A stretch of 64,000 nucleotides of DNA from an uncultured Slackia sp. (GTDB lineage Bacteria > Actinomycetota > Coriobacteriia > Coriobacteriales > Eggerthellaceae): contig NZ_CAUHPG010000007.1 in NCBI RefSeq assembly GCF_959608125.1, positions 1 through 64,000 of the forward strand. The letters run 5' to 3'. The translations under genes were made by a program, and so were the position numbers. Below the pieces are notes generated by a model. The model saw only the letters and a program-made list of their open reading frames with translations. It searched no databases and was not told where the DNA came from. Positions 42,860 through 52,650 of this stretch are shown one piece after another (the stretch's first letter is position 1; each line of letters opens with the position of its first letter).

Positions 42860-43708
42860 TTAGAGCACGTACAACACGATGGAGAGGAACTGCAGCACGC
42901 TGCCCGCAAGCACCCACACGTGGAACACGGTATGCATGTAAGGAATCTTCTTCAACACGTAGAAGATGCAGCCGATGCTGTAGCAAATACCGCCCGCCAG
43001 CAGCAACATGAGGCCAGGGAACGGCAGGCTGGCGATAAGCGGCGGCAAAAATCCGACCACGCACCAGCCGAGCAAGAGATAGATAACAGCGGAAATCCAG
43101 CGCGGGCGGAATACCCAGAACGCCTCGAGCGCCACGCCCACGATGGCCAGCGCCCACACGGCCAAACACAGCAGCATGCCGCTGGAATCGGCCAGCGTGA
43201 TCAAGCAGAAGGGCGTGTAGCTGCCCGCGATGAACAGGTAAATCGCCGAGTGGTCGATGACTTTGAACACTTTCTTGGCGGGAATGGGAACCAGCGCATG
43301 ATAGAGCGTGGAAGCGACGTATTCGAGCAGCATCGAGATGGTGTAGATCAACGCCGCCGCCAGGGCCACGCCGCCGCCGTGGGAAACGGCCGTCACGACG
43401 CAGATGGGAATGGCCGCCACGGCAAGCGCGGCGCCGATGCCATGCGAGATGGAGTTGGCGATTTCCTCGCCAACCGTGTACTCGCGCACGTTCTTCTTCG
43501 AGCGCGGCGCGCCGACCGATGCGCCTGAGCGCTTAGCGGTTCGCTTTTCGGCTTTTTCTTCCGCACGCGATTTCTTGAAATTGGAAATCTCCCACGCATG
43601 GGATGCGGAAGAGGCGCCGGCCGCGGCCTCGCCTGAAGCGGCGACGGCCGTGCAAGACGCCCCGTCTGAAGCATTGGTTTTCTTCGTCATAGTATCCATG
43701 AACGACAT
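42860..43708 (-). CDS. Hemolysin III / PAQR-family membrane protein
   Basis: The 282-residue protein has the seven-helix YqfA/hemolysin III core from about residue 78 (EYTVGEEIANSISHGIGAAL; ASTLYHALV; KVIDHSAIYLFIAGSYTPF; HTVFHVWVLAGS). It keeps the conserved His, Ser and Asp residues. An unusual N-terminal extension of about 75 residues, first Ala/Ser-rich then very basic, precedes it. Several in-frame ATG codons lie within the first seven codons and none has a clear ribosome binding site, so the exact start is open. Function in bacteria is unclear. Confidence 0.88.
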   Translation of the reverse strand: MSFMDTMTKKTNASDGASCTAVAASGEAAAGASSASHAWEISNFKKSRAEEKAEKRTAKRSGASVGAPRSKKNVREYTVGEEIANSISHGIGAALAVAAIPICVVTAVSHGGGVALAAALIYTISMLLEYVASTLYHALVPIPAKKVFKVIDHSAIYLFIAGSYTPFCLITLADSSGMLLCLAVWALAIVGVALEAFWVFRPRWISAVIYLLLGWCVVGFLPPLIASLPFPGLMLLLAGGICYSIGCIFYVLKKIPYMHTVFHVWVLAGSVLQFLSIVLYVL

Positions 43709-43861
43709 TCTAGCATGGGGCGTCCTGACCGAAGCATCGGCTCGGCGTGCGTTACCAATCCATCACGCAAGGCCCCGATGTGGGGTTTTTCTGCCCGAAA
43801 GAAGGCTTTGGAACACGAAAACGAGACAACAGGCATTCGATACATTTCGATAGAGCGCACC

Positions 43862-45982
43862 TTATGCAGCACCCTCGACATCTTCGTGCACACGGGACGA
43901 CCCGCGCGGACGCACCCATTCCATCCAGCGATCGGCCTCGGCCTCGGCCACGTCCCACAACTGCTCGGTGGTGCCGCCGACGCCTGCGGCCGTTCGGGCG
44001 TTCACGATAGCCACATGCGCCGCTCGCTGGAACGGATTGGTCTTCGTGAACCCGTATTGAATCTTCTTGCGCGGAAGCACCACGGTCTTTCGCGACAAGC
44101 CCCCGTTGGTGACGCTCATGAACGAGCGGTCGTACCCGAGCGACGACGAGCGATACCACAACACCGCATCTACCACGTTCAGCACGGCGGCGATGATATA
44201 GAGCGAAACGACCGCCGCGAAACCGACCTCCACCATCGCGAATACGCCGGCATCGACCGAAAAAGCCCCCGACCGCAAGCCGGCCTCGAAGCCGAGTCGC
44301 CCCAGGACGGATCCGACCATCAGCCAGAACACGGAGCTGCGAATAACGGCCTTACGAACGATAGCGCGACGCAGCGCCACGGGAGCGGGCTTCACGGTTT
44401 CCTGCGGGATATCCGCAAACTCAGGCAACACGCCGGCGATGATTTCGGGCACGCGATCGGCCTTCACGAAGGGATGGATCACCATGCCGCGTACCGACAT
44501 CTGGCCCTCTTGGCTATCCTGCGACGCCGAATCGATTTTTCCCACCGAAAGCTCGCAGTATCCGATCAAACGGCGGACGAACGACTGCTTCACGATGACG
44601 GTTTGCACGCGGTCGACATCGATTCCGTGAAACGTGCGCTGCAACAGGCCATGCTCCACCTCGATGCGGCTTTCGCGGCGGCGCGCCTTGAAGCCTCCAT
44701 ACTGGACGATGGTCCCGACGACCGAAAACGCCCAGAGAGCCAAAACCGACACGATAGCCCACAGCGCCACTTGCCATGCGAACGACCCGAACAGGCCTCC
44801 CAGCATATCGATGCCCTGCATCGACGACGATGCGCCGGCCATTATGCCGTCGACGGAGCTTTCCACCCATTCTTCTATATTGGATTCGAAGAACTGCGCC
44901 ACGGCGCCCGCCAAGCCGATGATGCCCGCAATAATCACGCCGAAATGCCCCGCCGCGCCCGACAGACCCGCGAAGAGCAGCTCTTTGTTGCTCAAGCCGG
45001 CCTCGAAGGAAACGGAGCCCGTAGCCACTTCTTGCCCGCCGAACACGCCGCGCATATCAGACAAAAGCTCATCGGCCCCGTCAAGAAGATTGCCCTCCGT
45101 CGCGGAACGGACCGCTTCCGTCGAAGCCGAACGGTCGATGGGCCGGTCAAGCATCGCAGGATCGGCTCCGAAGGCGATTCCGGCCGAACGCTCGTCCCCG
45201 CCGGCACACGCGATGATCCATGCCGAAGGAATAACCGCGCCGCCGACGAACGCAGTGCCGAACTCATCGAGTACACCGCCCGCCAACAGGACCTTTTTGC
45301 GACGAAACAGCTCGGAGCGCAACGCTTCCGCTTCAGACGTACGCACATAGCGAAGCAAAACCGCATCGTTTGCGGCGCCGCCGGCCGTATCGATCTTCAC
45401 ATTGCAGATCCCCAAAACACGCTGCATCACGCCTGCCTGCTGATTGACTGACTGAATGCGCTGATAGGGAACGTGACGCCGTTTCTTGTTGATGATTCCC
45501 GAAAAAAGCGAGAATTCCGTCGGGGTGAGTTCGTAGCTGAGGTTCTTCCATGAAAGCCACTGCACCGAAAACACGATGCCGCCGATAACGAGAGCCATCA
45601 CGACGCCGACACCCGCCGCGATAAGCAGAGCGACGATGGAAGAAAGGCCTCCTTCGATCAGAGAAATGATCGAGCCGAGCGAGGAAATGATCACCGCGAC
45701 GGCAATGGCGCCCAAAGCGGAAAGGCCGCCGAGCCATATGTACGAATGATGCACGGAATGCTTGCCCGGGCGCAACGATACGGGAACGGCGTTGCGCGGA
45801 TCGTTCGGGGGAAGAGCCACAGCGCCGCCGCGCGCACAAAAGACCAGCGAGTCGCGATATGCCTGCCATTCGGCATTCGGAGGCGCAGGAAAGGACGATA
45901 CCGTCTGCGGCTCTTCGGAAACGCGGGCGGCATCGTCCACGGAAGGCGACCGGTCGGCCTGCATAGAGCGAGAATCGACCAT
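43862..45982 (-). CDS. YdbT-like protein with three bacterial PH (DUF304) domains
   Basis: The 706-residue membrane protein has pairs of membrane helices alternating with three bacterial PH2 domains. They start at about 145 (LSYELTPTEFSLFSGIINKK), 430 (RRRESRIEVEHGLLQRTFHG) and 605 (SFMSVTNGGLSRKTVVLP). This is the B. subtilis YdbT architecture, but longer, with insertions of about 100 residues after the first PH domain. YdbS/YdbT-type proteins have been linked to antimicrobial peptide and membrane-stress resistance. It starts 3 bp after the single-PH protein gene. Confidence 0.88.
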   Translation of the reverse strand: MVDSRSMQADRSPSVDDAARVSEEPQTVSSFPAPPNAEWQAYRDSLVFCARGGAVALPPNDPRNAVPVSLRPGKHSVHHSYIWLGGLSALGAIAVAVIISSLGSIISLIEGGLSSIVALLIAAGVGVVMALVIGGIVFSVQWLSWKNLSYELTPTEFSLFSGIINKKRRHVPYQRIQSVNQQAGVMQRVLGICNVKIDTAGGAANDAVLLRYVRTSEAEALRSELFRRKKVLLAGGVLDEFGTAFVGGAVIPSAWIIACAGGDERSAGIAFGADPAMLDRPIDRSASTEAVRSATEGNLLDGADELLSDMRGVFGGQEVATGSVSFEAGLSNKELLFAGLSGAAGHFGVIIAGIIGLAGAVAQFFESNIEEWVESSVDGIMAGASSSMQGIDMLGGLFGSFAWQVALWAIVSVLALWAFSVVGTIVQYGGFKARRRESRIEVEHGLLQRTFHGIDVDRVQTVIVKQSFVRRLIGYCELSVGKIDSASQDSQEGQMSVRGMVIHPFVKADRVPEIIAGVLPEFADIPQETVKPAPVALRRAIVRKAVIRSSVFWLMVGSVLGRLGFEAGLRSGAFSVDAGVFAMVEVGFAAVVSLYIIAAVLNVVDAVLWYRSSSLGYDRSFMSVTNGGLSRKTVVLPRKKIQYGFTKTNPFQRAAHVAIVNARTAAGVGGTTEQLWDVAEAEADRWMEWVRPRGSSRVHEDVEGAA

Positions 45983-45985
45983 GGC

Positions 45986-46477
45986 TTACACGTCCTCTTG
46001 GGCAAGACGGGCCTGCGTGGCGATGCGGTCGCGCAAAACATCGGCCTCTTCGAATGCAAGGCCCGGAATCGCATGCTCGCCCGCCGCCGTGGATACGGTA
46101 ACGCTGGCCAAGCCGAATGCGCGCAACACAGGTCCCTGCTTGGTGTCGGTGTTCTGAACGCGCACGAATGGAATCACCGAGCGCGTGCGCCAGATGATGC
46201 CTTTGGCGATATCGAGCTCGTTTTCGCCCACTTCGTAACGCCATCGCATGTAACGCAAGGGCGGTATGACGACCACCGCTGCGACCAGCGCGAGCACCCA
46301 TGCCGCCGTCATGGCCGCGACGACCATCCAGGCCCAACCCGCCGAAGGGTCGCTCATGGCCACGATGAAGAACGTGAACGCGCACGCCAGGTAGGTCGCG
46401 GTGATCCACAGCGCATCGCCGATACGCCAGACGCTTTTCACCTTGGGGTTCAGCTGACTCTGGGGCAAAGGCCTCAT
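45986..46477 (-). CDS. YdbS-like single PH (DUF304) domain membrane protein
   Basis: The 163-residue protein has two membrane helices (about 23-42 and 47-70) followed by one bacterial PH2 domain (RYEVGENELDIAKGIIWRTR then SVIPFVRVQNTDTKQGP). It is the small partner of the three-domain protein encoded 3 bp downstream, as in the ydbS-ydbT pair. The start follows AGGAG at 8 bases. An in-frame extension upstream has no support. Confidence 0.88.
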   Translation of the reverse strand: MRPLPQSQLNPKVKSVWRIGDALWITATYLACAFTFFIVAMSDPSAGWAWMVVAAMTAAWVLALVAAVVVIPPLRYMRWRYEVGENELDIAKGIIWRTRSVIPFVRVQNTDTKQGPVLRAFGLASVTVSTAAGEHAIPGLAFEEADVLRDRIATQARLAQEDV

Positions 46478-46812
46478 ATCCGCACTCCTGTCGCGTTTCA
46501 AGAACGAATCGGCCCACCGACCGCGCAGTCGAAACGAAGCTCGAAACCTGCGCATATTTTTCGGCAGTATAAAACTATGCAATCAGTATACAGACGATAT
46601 ATCAGATCCTGTAAACAAAAAGAAAACGGTCGAGATTTGCAGAATGTTCGGCGAAACGCGCTCATTCGATGCATGCTCGCGCATGCACGCCGCCCATTTT
46701 TCTCCCTCGGGTACAATGAATCCTCGAACACCGCGGGTCGGCTTGGCCCGTCCCCGTAGAGCGTCCGGAGCAAACGCGTCGGGCGCATGTCATCTCCAAC
46801 AAAGGAACGCCC

Positions 46813-48321
46813 ATGAGCACCCTGCCCTCTCTTTCGCTGAAACACCTTGTCGAACTGCTGAATGCAGCGGGATGCGCGGCACGCCTCGAAGGCGACGACG
46901 CGCAGGTCGGCGGTATGACGGTCGATTCTCGCGAAGCCGAGCCGGGGTGCCTGTTCGTCTGCAAGGGCGCCTCGTTCAAGCCCGCGTTCCTCGCATCGGC
47001 GATCGATGCTGGCGCCGCGGCGTACCTGTGCGACGAAACGCTCGCCGACGCCGTCGCGCAAGCAGGCGGCGACACGCCTCGCATCGTCGCATACGACGTG
47101 CGCCGCGCTATGGCGCTCGTGGCCGCCGAGGCCTACGGCAGGCCCGACGAACGCTTGAACATCATCGGCATCACGGGAACGAAGGGCAAATCCACCACGG
47201 CCTACATGCTGCGCTCCATCTTCACCGCCGCAGCCGTCGAAACGTCCATCCTGGGCTCGATCGAAACCGACGACGGCGTCGAGCGCTACGAAAGCCACAA
47301 CACCACGCCCGAAGCCCCCGAACTGTGGCGCCACCTGCGCAACACCGAAGATGCCGGGCGCGAAATCATGGTGATGGAGGTGTCGAGCCACGGCCTGAAA
47401 TACGACCGCGTGCTGGGACTGCATTTGAACACCGCGTGCTTCCTCAATATCGGCCGCGATCACATCTCTCCTGTCGAGCATGCCGATTTCGAAGACTACT
47501 TCTCTTCGAAGCTGCGCATCTTCGAGCAGTGCGAGACCGCCGTGGTAAACCTCGACTCCGATCATGCCGACCGCGTGCTTGAAGCCGCAAAATCCGCGAA
47601 ACACCTGGTCACGTTCGCACTCGGTCGAAACGGCGACGTGCAGGCCGACTATCTGGCGCGCAATATCGTCGCCTCCGAGCGAGGCATCTCCTTCTCGGTC
47701 GAAGCCGAAGGCGAATCCCATGCCATGACGCTCGGCATGGCGGGCGCCTTCAACGTGTCCAACGCCCTGGCGGCCATCGCCATGGCGCGCCTTGCAGGCG
47801 TAAGCTTCGACGCGATCGCCGCAGGCCTTGAACACGTGCGCGTGCCCGGCCGCATGGAGCTCGTGGCCTCCGCCGACGGACGCATCGTCTGCATCGTCGA
47901 CTACGCCCACAACGAGCTTTCGTTCGAAACCCTGTTCTCGTCCGTAGCCAAGGAATATCCGGGACGCAAAGTGATCGCCGTCTTCGGCGCGCCGGGCGGC
48001 AAGGCGGTCGAGCGCCGCGAATGCCTGCCCCGCGTTGCCGGCCGCTACGCCGACTTGATCATCTACACCGAAGAAGACCCTGCTCACGAGCGCGTCGAGG
48101 ACATCTGCACCGAGCTCGCGGCCAACACCCCCGCAGGTGTGGCTCACGAGGAAATCTATGACCGCGAAGCGGCCGTGGCCCGCGCGTTCGAGGCCGCCGG
48201 CGACGAAGCGGCCGTCGTGCTGCTGCTGGCGAAAGGCGACGAAACCACCCAGCACCGCGGCGACGACTACCCCGAAATCAAAAGCGACCTAACGCTCGCC
48301 CGCGAAATCCTGAACGCCTAA
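46813..48321 (+). CDS. murE: MurE-family UDP-MurNAc-tripeptide synthetase, non-DAP type
   Basis: MurE adds the third, diamino, residue to the peptidoglycan stem. The 502-residue Mur ligase has the N-terminal domain, the central ATP-binding domain (GITGTKGKSTTAYM at 119-132) and the C-terminal domain. In meso-DAP enzymes the C-terminal motif is DNPR. At the equivalent place (420-426) this protein has EEDPAHE, so the Arg that grips the DAP carboxylate is absent. Another diamino acid such as L-lysine or L-ornithine is likely; this is inference. The start follows AAAGGA. Confidence 0.88.
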   Translation: MSTLPSLSLKHLVELLNAAGCAARLEGDDAQVGGMTVDSREAEPGCLFVCKGASFKPAFLASAIDAGAAAYLCDETLADAVAQAGGDTPRIVAYDVRRAMALVAAEAYGRPDERLNIIGITGTKGKSTTAYMLRSIFTAAAVETSILGSIETDDGVERYESHNTTPEAPELWRHLRNTEDAGREIMVMEVSSHGLKYDRVLGLHLNTACFLNIGRDHISPVEHADFEDYFSSKLRIFEQCETAVVNLDSDHADRVLEAAKSAKHLVTFALGRNGDVQADYLARNIVASERGISFSVEAEGESHAMTLGMAGAFNVSNALAAIAMARLAGVSFDAIAAGLEHVRVPGRMELVASADGRIVCIVDYAHNELSFETLFSSVAKEYPGRKVIAVFGAPGGKAVERRECLPRVAGRYADLIIYTEEDPAHERVEDICTELAANTPAGVAHEEIYDREAAVARAFEAAGDEAAVVLLLAKGDETTQHRGDDYPEIKSDLTLAREILNA

Positions 48322-48379
48322 GCGTCCGCGAGCCGCAACCGCGGCGACGATGCGCCCACGCACCACCGGAAGGAGACCG

Positions 48380-48661
48380 ATGCCCACCTATATCGCCCAC
48401 TACAAATCGCCCAACGGATCCACGCAGGTCTCGGGCGTGTTCGAATTCGAAAGCACCCATCGCGCAGGCTCCAAGCAGAACATGCACGACGCGCGCATGT
48501 GCATGCTACAGTCCTACGGCAACGAAGCCGTGGCCTGGCAGATCGATTCCATCGAGGCGAAAAAGGCCGACGAGGCGCGCTCGGACCACCAGATGCAGCT
48601 CGACTTCCGCGAGCCGGCCGAGCATAAGCCCAAGAAGCGCATCGTCCGCGGGTTCAAGTAG
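48380..48661 (+). CDS. Small hypothetical protein downstream of murE
   Basis: The 93-residue soluble protein starts MPTYIAHYKSPNGS, has an alpha/beta-looking first half and ends in a very basic tail (KPKKRIVRGFK). I do not recognise a family. A strong GGAAGGAG precedes the ATG, and the 58-bp spacing after murE suggests co-transcription. The basic tail could bind nucleic acid, but that is a guess. Confidence 0.75.
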   Translation: MPTYIAHYKSPNGSTQVSGVFEFESTHRAGSKQNMHDARMCMLQSYGNEAVAWQIDSIEAKKADEARSDHQMQLDFREPAEHKPKKRIVRGFK

Positions 48662-48729
48662 GATCCGCGGCACCTGCCTTCCGACGCGCCCCACTCCAGC
48701 GCACTGTCTGGACAGGCATAACGCAACAA

Positions 48730-48772
48730 AAAGGACCGAACCGCGTAAACGCGCAGTTCGGTCCTTTCGTTT
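48730..48772 (+). terminator. Bidirectional intrinsic terminator between murE unit and asnB
   Basis: A 12-bp perfect stem (AAAGGACCGAAC / GTTCGGTCCTTT) is followed by CGTTTTT on the plus strand and by TTGTTGC on the minus strand. Confidence 0.85.
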
Positions 48773-48819
48773 TTCCGGGCTTTGCCGAAATGTCGCGACG
48801 AGCGCGGCGACGAAACGCC

Positions 48820-50682
48820 TTATGCGGCCACGGGGCCCTTCTCGTCCACGAAGTAGCGCTTGTACCAAATCAGGAAGGTCAGCGTGGTGTAGATCTTGCG
48901 GTGGTTGAGCGCACGGCCCTCGAAGTGGTCGTCCAGCATGGCCATGAGCTTCTTCGTGTCGAAGAACTCCTCGGCCCACGGCGCGGTGAAGTACTCTTTC
49001 ACGTAGTCGTAGTATTTCTGCTCACGCAGCCAGAACTTGATCGGCACCGGGAAACCCTTTTTGGGGCGCGTGGCCCATTCGTCGGGCAGCACGCGGTTGG
49101 CCGCATGGCGCAGCACCTGCTTGTTGCCGTTTTCATTCACCCGGTAGCGCGCGGGAATGTGCTGAGCGAACTCCATGACTCTCTTGTCCAGGAAGGGCAC
49201 GCGAAGCTCGAGCGAATGAGCCATGCACATCTTGTCGGCCTTGAGCAGGATATCGCCCGGCAGCCACATGTTCATGTCAAGGTACTGGCGCTTGGACAGG
49301 TCGCAGAAGTTCTGCACGCGGTCATACACCGGAGCGCACAGCTCGAACGCGTCGGGGCCCTTAGCGTAATCGGGCTTCACGACGTCGTCGATTTCGTCGG
49401 GACGGTAGATGAACGCCTGGCCCGTGAACCACTTCTCGGGCATTTCGGCGGCCTTCAGCAGGAAGTTGCGGCCCTTGAAATACGACTTGTCCGCAACGAA
49501 CTTGCCCAGGCCGCGGCGGATGCAGCGCGGCACGATGCGCTTGAACCTGGCCAGCGAAGGTACATCTTCGTAGTAAGCATAACCCGCAAACAGCTCGTCG
49601 GCGCCTTCGCCCGAAAGCACGACCGTGACCTGCTCGGATGCCAGCTGGGCCAAGAACCACAGCGGCACGCTGGACAAATTCGACTGAGGTTCGTCCATGT
49701 GGTACTGGATTTGAGGCAGCATCTCGAAGAACTCGTCGGCCGTCACCATCTTGCGGAAATTCTTGATGCCCAGCTTGTCGGAAAGCTCGGCCGCATAGTT
49801 GGTCTCGTTGAAGTCCTTGTAATCGAAGCCCACCGAGAACGTATTGTCGGGCATCAGGCATGCGGCGATGTAGCTGGAATCGACGCCGCCCGAAAGGAAC
49901 GAGCCCACCTTCACGTCGGCGATGCGATGGGCAGCAACACTCTCGTGAACCGCCTGGTCGCATTCTTCGACATACTGGTCGAAGGTTTTGGAATCGTCGT
50001 CGGAGAAATCGGCATCCCAGTAACGACGCACGTCCATCGTGCGCGTGGCCAGGTCGTACGTGAAGCAATGCGCCGCCGGCAGCTTGAAGACACCCTCGAA
50101 GAACGTCTCGTCCGTCGCGGGGAACTGCATGGTCAGATACGGGCGCAGAGCCTGCTTGTTCACGGCCTTCACGAAGCCGGGATGCTCGAGGAAGCTCTTG
50201 ATTTCGCTGCCGTAAAGCAGGTCGCCCTGGGCGGTGGTGCAGTAATAGAACGGCTTGATGCCGAAGATATCGCGCGCACCGAATAGGCGATTCTTCTTCT
50301 TATCCCAGATGACGAACGCATACATGCCGCGCAGGCGATCGACGACGCCCTCGCCCCACTCTTCGTAGCCGTGCAGGAGCGACTCGGTGTCGGCGTCGCA
50401 ATGGAACTCGTAGCCCTTGTCTTCGAGTTCGCGACGAAGCTCCATGAAATTGTAAATCTCGCCGTTGAACGTGATTACCACGCTGCCGTCGGCGTTGCTC
50501 ATAGGCTGCGAGCCCGCCTCGGTCAGGTCGAGGATGGACAGGCGACGGAAGCCCATGGCCACGTTGTCGGCCAGAAACGCATCGCCCATGTCGGGACCGC
50601 GATGCACGATGCGATCCATCATGGCCTGCAGAACCTGCTGCCTGTTTTCGATATCACCGGTGAATCCGACGAATCCGCACAT
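48820..50682 (-). CDS. asnB: Glutamine-dependent asparagine synthetase (AsnB/AsnH type)
   Basis: The 620-residue enzyme starts MCGFVGFTG, so after Met removal Cys2 is the glutaminase nucleophile. It has a class II amidotransferase domain (about 1-215) and an ATP-pyrophosphatase synthetase domain (LSGGVDSSYIAA near 264; SGEGADELFAGY; LPGDILLKADKMCMA). Free-asparagine synthesis is the default role. Relatives such as AsnH of Enterococcus faecium, LtsA of corynebacteria and AsnB1 of lactobacilli amidate peptidoglycan instead. Because it follows a D-aspartate-ligase-like gene, that role is quite possible here. The start follows GAAAGGTGCC. Confidence 0.92.
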   Translation of the reverse strand: MCGFVGFTGDIENRQQVLQAMMDRIVHRGPDMGDAFLADNVAMGFRRLSILDLTEAGSQPMSNADGSVVITFNGEIYNFMELRRELEDKGYEFHCDADTESLLHGYEEWGEGVVDRLRGMYAFVIWDKKKNRLFGARDIFGIKPFYYCTTAQGDLLYGSEIKSFLEHPGFVKAVNKQALRPYLTMQFPATDETFFEGVFKLPAAHCFTYDLATRTMDVRRYWDADFSDDDSKTFDQYVEECDQAVHESVAAHRIADVKVGSFLSGGVDSSYIAACLMPDNTFSVGFDYKDFNETNYAAELSDKLGIKNFRKMVTADEFFEMLPQIQYHMDEPQSNLSSVPLWFLAQLASEQVTVVLSGEGADELFAGYAYYEDVPSLARFKRIVPRCIRRGLGKFVADKSYFKGRNFLLKAAEMPEKWFTGQAFIYRPDEIDDVVKPDYAKGPDAFELCAPVYDRVQNFCDLSKRQYLDMNMWLPGDILLKADKMCMAHSLELRVPFLDKRVMEFAQHIPARYRVNENGNKQVLRHAANRVLPDEWATRPKKGFPVPIKFWLREQKYYDYVKEYFTAPWAEEFFDTKKLMAMLDDHFEGRALNHRKIYTTLTFLIWYKRYFVDEKGPVAA

Positions 50683-50786
50683 AAGGCACCTTTCGTAGTT
50701 GACAAGGCCCCTTCGCGAGGCCCGTTATTCCGAAACGATGATTTTACCGCCCGGATCCCCTCTTCAGGGGAATTTCGCCATTTCAA

Positions 50787-50813
50787 TAAAAAGGCCCCGC
50801 TGAAAACGGGGCC
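50787..50813 (-). terminator. Intrinsic terminator after the D-aspartate-ligase-like gene
   Basis: The 7-bp stem GGCCCCG / CGGGGCC is followed on the minus strand by TTTTTATTG. It separates the gene from asnB, so asnB may need its own promoter or partial read-through. Confidence 0.8.
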
Positions 50814-50820
50814 GAACGCG

Positions 50821-52071
50821 CTATTTGTAGTTGTCCGGGTTGGCGAACTTGTCGATATAGCGGTGCACGTGAATTTTCATCCAGGCCCAACGCATCGGAT
50901 TGAAGCGCAGGTCAGGAGCGTAATCGAAGCTCATGGACTCTTTGCCCTGGGCGACCAGCTGTTTGGCACGCTCCACGAACTCGGGGTCTTTGACGTACTG
51001 GTACACCACCTTGCGCGGCGCGGAGTGCCAGAACACCTCGTTGGTGTTCTGCACGCATTCGCCCAAATCGCGTTTGAACACGCGGTCCTCCACTACGTAG
51101 CGCGCGATATTGTGGCCCGCGGCCGTGACATGGTAGTTGGTACGGCCCTGACGCAGATTGACCTCGAACACCTTGTAGGAGCCGTCGCGGTCATCGCGCT
51201 TGATATCGAAGTTCGCGAAGCCCGTGAACCCGATCTTCTCGAGGAAGTTCTTGATGAGCTCCTGCAGCTCGGAGTTGGGCTGCGTGATGATGGCGCAGGG
51301 GTTGCCGAGCGCCGTGGGCGTGTGCTCTTCGAGGCCCTCACGACCGAAGCAAATCAGCTTCACCTTGCAGTCGCGGTCGCAGTAAGCGGTCAGGACGTTC
51401 ATGTTGCAGTCTTCTCCGACCACCATGTCCTGCAGCAGCACCTCGTCGGGATAGCCCGCGCCGAAGATCAGGCCCAGGATGCGCAACGCGTCGGCCGGGT
51501 TTTCGGCGGTGTACACCTTCTTCATGCCGTCGAAGGGGTGCTCCCAATACGTCACGCTCATGGCGGGCTTCACGATGATGGGATAGACGAACCCGACCGC
51601 CTCTTCGGAAAGGTCGGCCTCTGCGAGGCCCTGGTTGAAGCGCTCGGGCGTCACGGCGAAGGTTTTCGGATACGGGATGCCGTGTTCCTCGCACATGCGG
51701 TAAAAGCTCGATTTCGACTCGAGGCGGTCGCGCAGCTCGGCATCGATGTAGAGCGTCACGCAGTTCTCGGGCAGGTCGTCCTGGATTTCGGAAAGCAGGG
51801 CCGCATATACATCGGCGCAGCCCCACACCAGATGGATGGTGTCGGGATGCTTGGCCGCGAATTCCTTGATGGTGGCAAGAAGCACCTCGGGCTTATCGAG
51901 GTTTTCGTTATAGCTGCATTCCACGATGCGGCTGTGCATGGTGTCGCCCGCGGCGAAGCGGCCGAACGCGTAGCTTTTCTTGCCGTACTGCTCGTGAATG
52001 GCGCGCGCCACCGAATAGCAGTTCATATCCCCGCCGATCAATACGGGAATGAAATCGATTTCCTCAGACAA
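50821..52071 (-). CDS. ATP-grasp ligase resembling D-aspartate ligase (Asl)
   Basis: The 416-residue protein matches Enterococcus faecium D-aspartate ligase over its length as I remember it. It shares IPVLIGGDMN at the start, SFYRMCEEHGIPYPKTF, QDMVVGEDCNMNVLTAY, GFTGFANFDIKRDDRDG and FEVNLRQGR near the ATP-grasp catalytic site. Asl activates D-Asp with ATP and attaches it to the lysine side chain of the peptidoglycan precursor as the cross-bridge. Start is TTG, preceded by AGGAGA. With murE of non-DAP type and asnB nearby, a lysine-D-Asp/D-Asn wall is suggested. Confidence 0.85.
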   Translation of the reverse strand: MSEEIDFIPVLIGGDMNCYSVARAIHEQYGKKSYAFGRFAAGDTMHSRIVECSYNENLDKPEVLLATIKEFAAKHPDTIHLVWGCADVYAALLSEIQDDLPENCVTLYIDAELRDRLESKSSFYRMCEEHGIPYPKTFAVTPERFNQGLAEADLSEEAVGFVYPIIVKPAMSVTYWEHPFDGMKKVYTAENPADALRILGLIFGAGYPDEVLLQDMVVGEDCNMNVLTAYCDRDCKVKLICFGREGLEEHTPTALGNPCAIITQPNSELQELIKNFLEKIGFTGFANFDIKRDDRDGSYKVFEVNLRQGRTNYHVTAAGHNIARYVVEDRVFKRDLGECVQNTNEVFWHSAPRKVVYQYVKDPEFVERAKQLVAQGKESMSFDYAPDLRFNPMRWAWMKIHVHRYIDKFANPDNYK

Positions 52072-52206
52072 GGTTTCTCCTCGTTCAGTATCGGTGAAGG
52101 CGAACGGAATCGCCCGCTCGCCCCGAACGCCTGCGATTATAGGCCGAAATGCGAGCAGGCGTGTAAAACGCGAACGCGCCCGCGGCGGAAACGGATCGCA
52201 AGACCC

Positions 52207-52650
52207 TTAGGCCAGGCGGCTGCCGATCTCTTTCGCAGCGGCGGCCTTGTCGAAGTTTCCGCCGGTGGCAGCGTTAAGCGCGCCCATGACCTTGCCCATG
52301 TCGCGCTTGGTTTCGGCGCCCACTTCGGCAATCGTCTTCTCGACCAGGGCCACCAGCTCGGCGCCTTCGATCTGCTTGGGCAGGTAGGCCTCGAGAATTT
52401 CCACCTGTTCCTTCAGCATGGCGGTGCGCTCTTCGTTGGTGCCCGCCTTGATGGAACCCTCGAGCGTTTCACTCGTCTGCTTGACCAGGCGCTTCAGCAT
52501 GGCATCGACGTCGGCCTCGACGATTTCACGGCGCTCATTGACTTCGATGTTTTTCACCTCGCCCAAAACCTGGCGCAGAATGGCCAGGCGGTTTTTGTCG
52601 CGGGCGCGCATGGCGTTCTTGATTTCTTCCTGCAGTGCGGCGTATTCCAT
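52207..52650 (-). CDS. yqeY: GatB/YqeY-domain protein
   Basis: The 147-residue protein is a stand-alone YqeY domain (about 1-145): two helical bundles like the tail of GatB. It has LQEEIKNAMRARDKNRLAIL near the start and LPKQIEGAELVALVEKTIAE, then KRDMGKVMGALNA, near the end. YqeY proteins probably bind tRNA or help tRNA-dependent amidation, but the function is not settled. The start follows GGGAGG; in-frame codons upstream are not part of it. Confidence 0.93.
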   Translation of the reverse strand: MEYAALQEEIKNAMRARDKNRLAILRQVLGEVKNIEVNERREIVEADVDAMLKRLVKQTSETLEGSIKAGTNEERTAMLKEQVEILEAYLPKQIEGAELVALVEKTIAEVGAETKRDMGKVMGALNAATGGNFDKAAAAKEIGSRLA

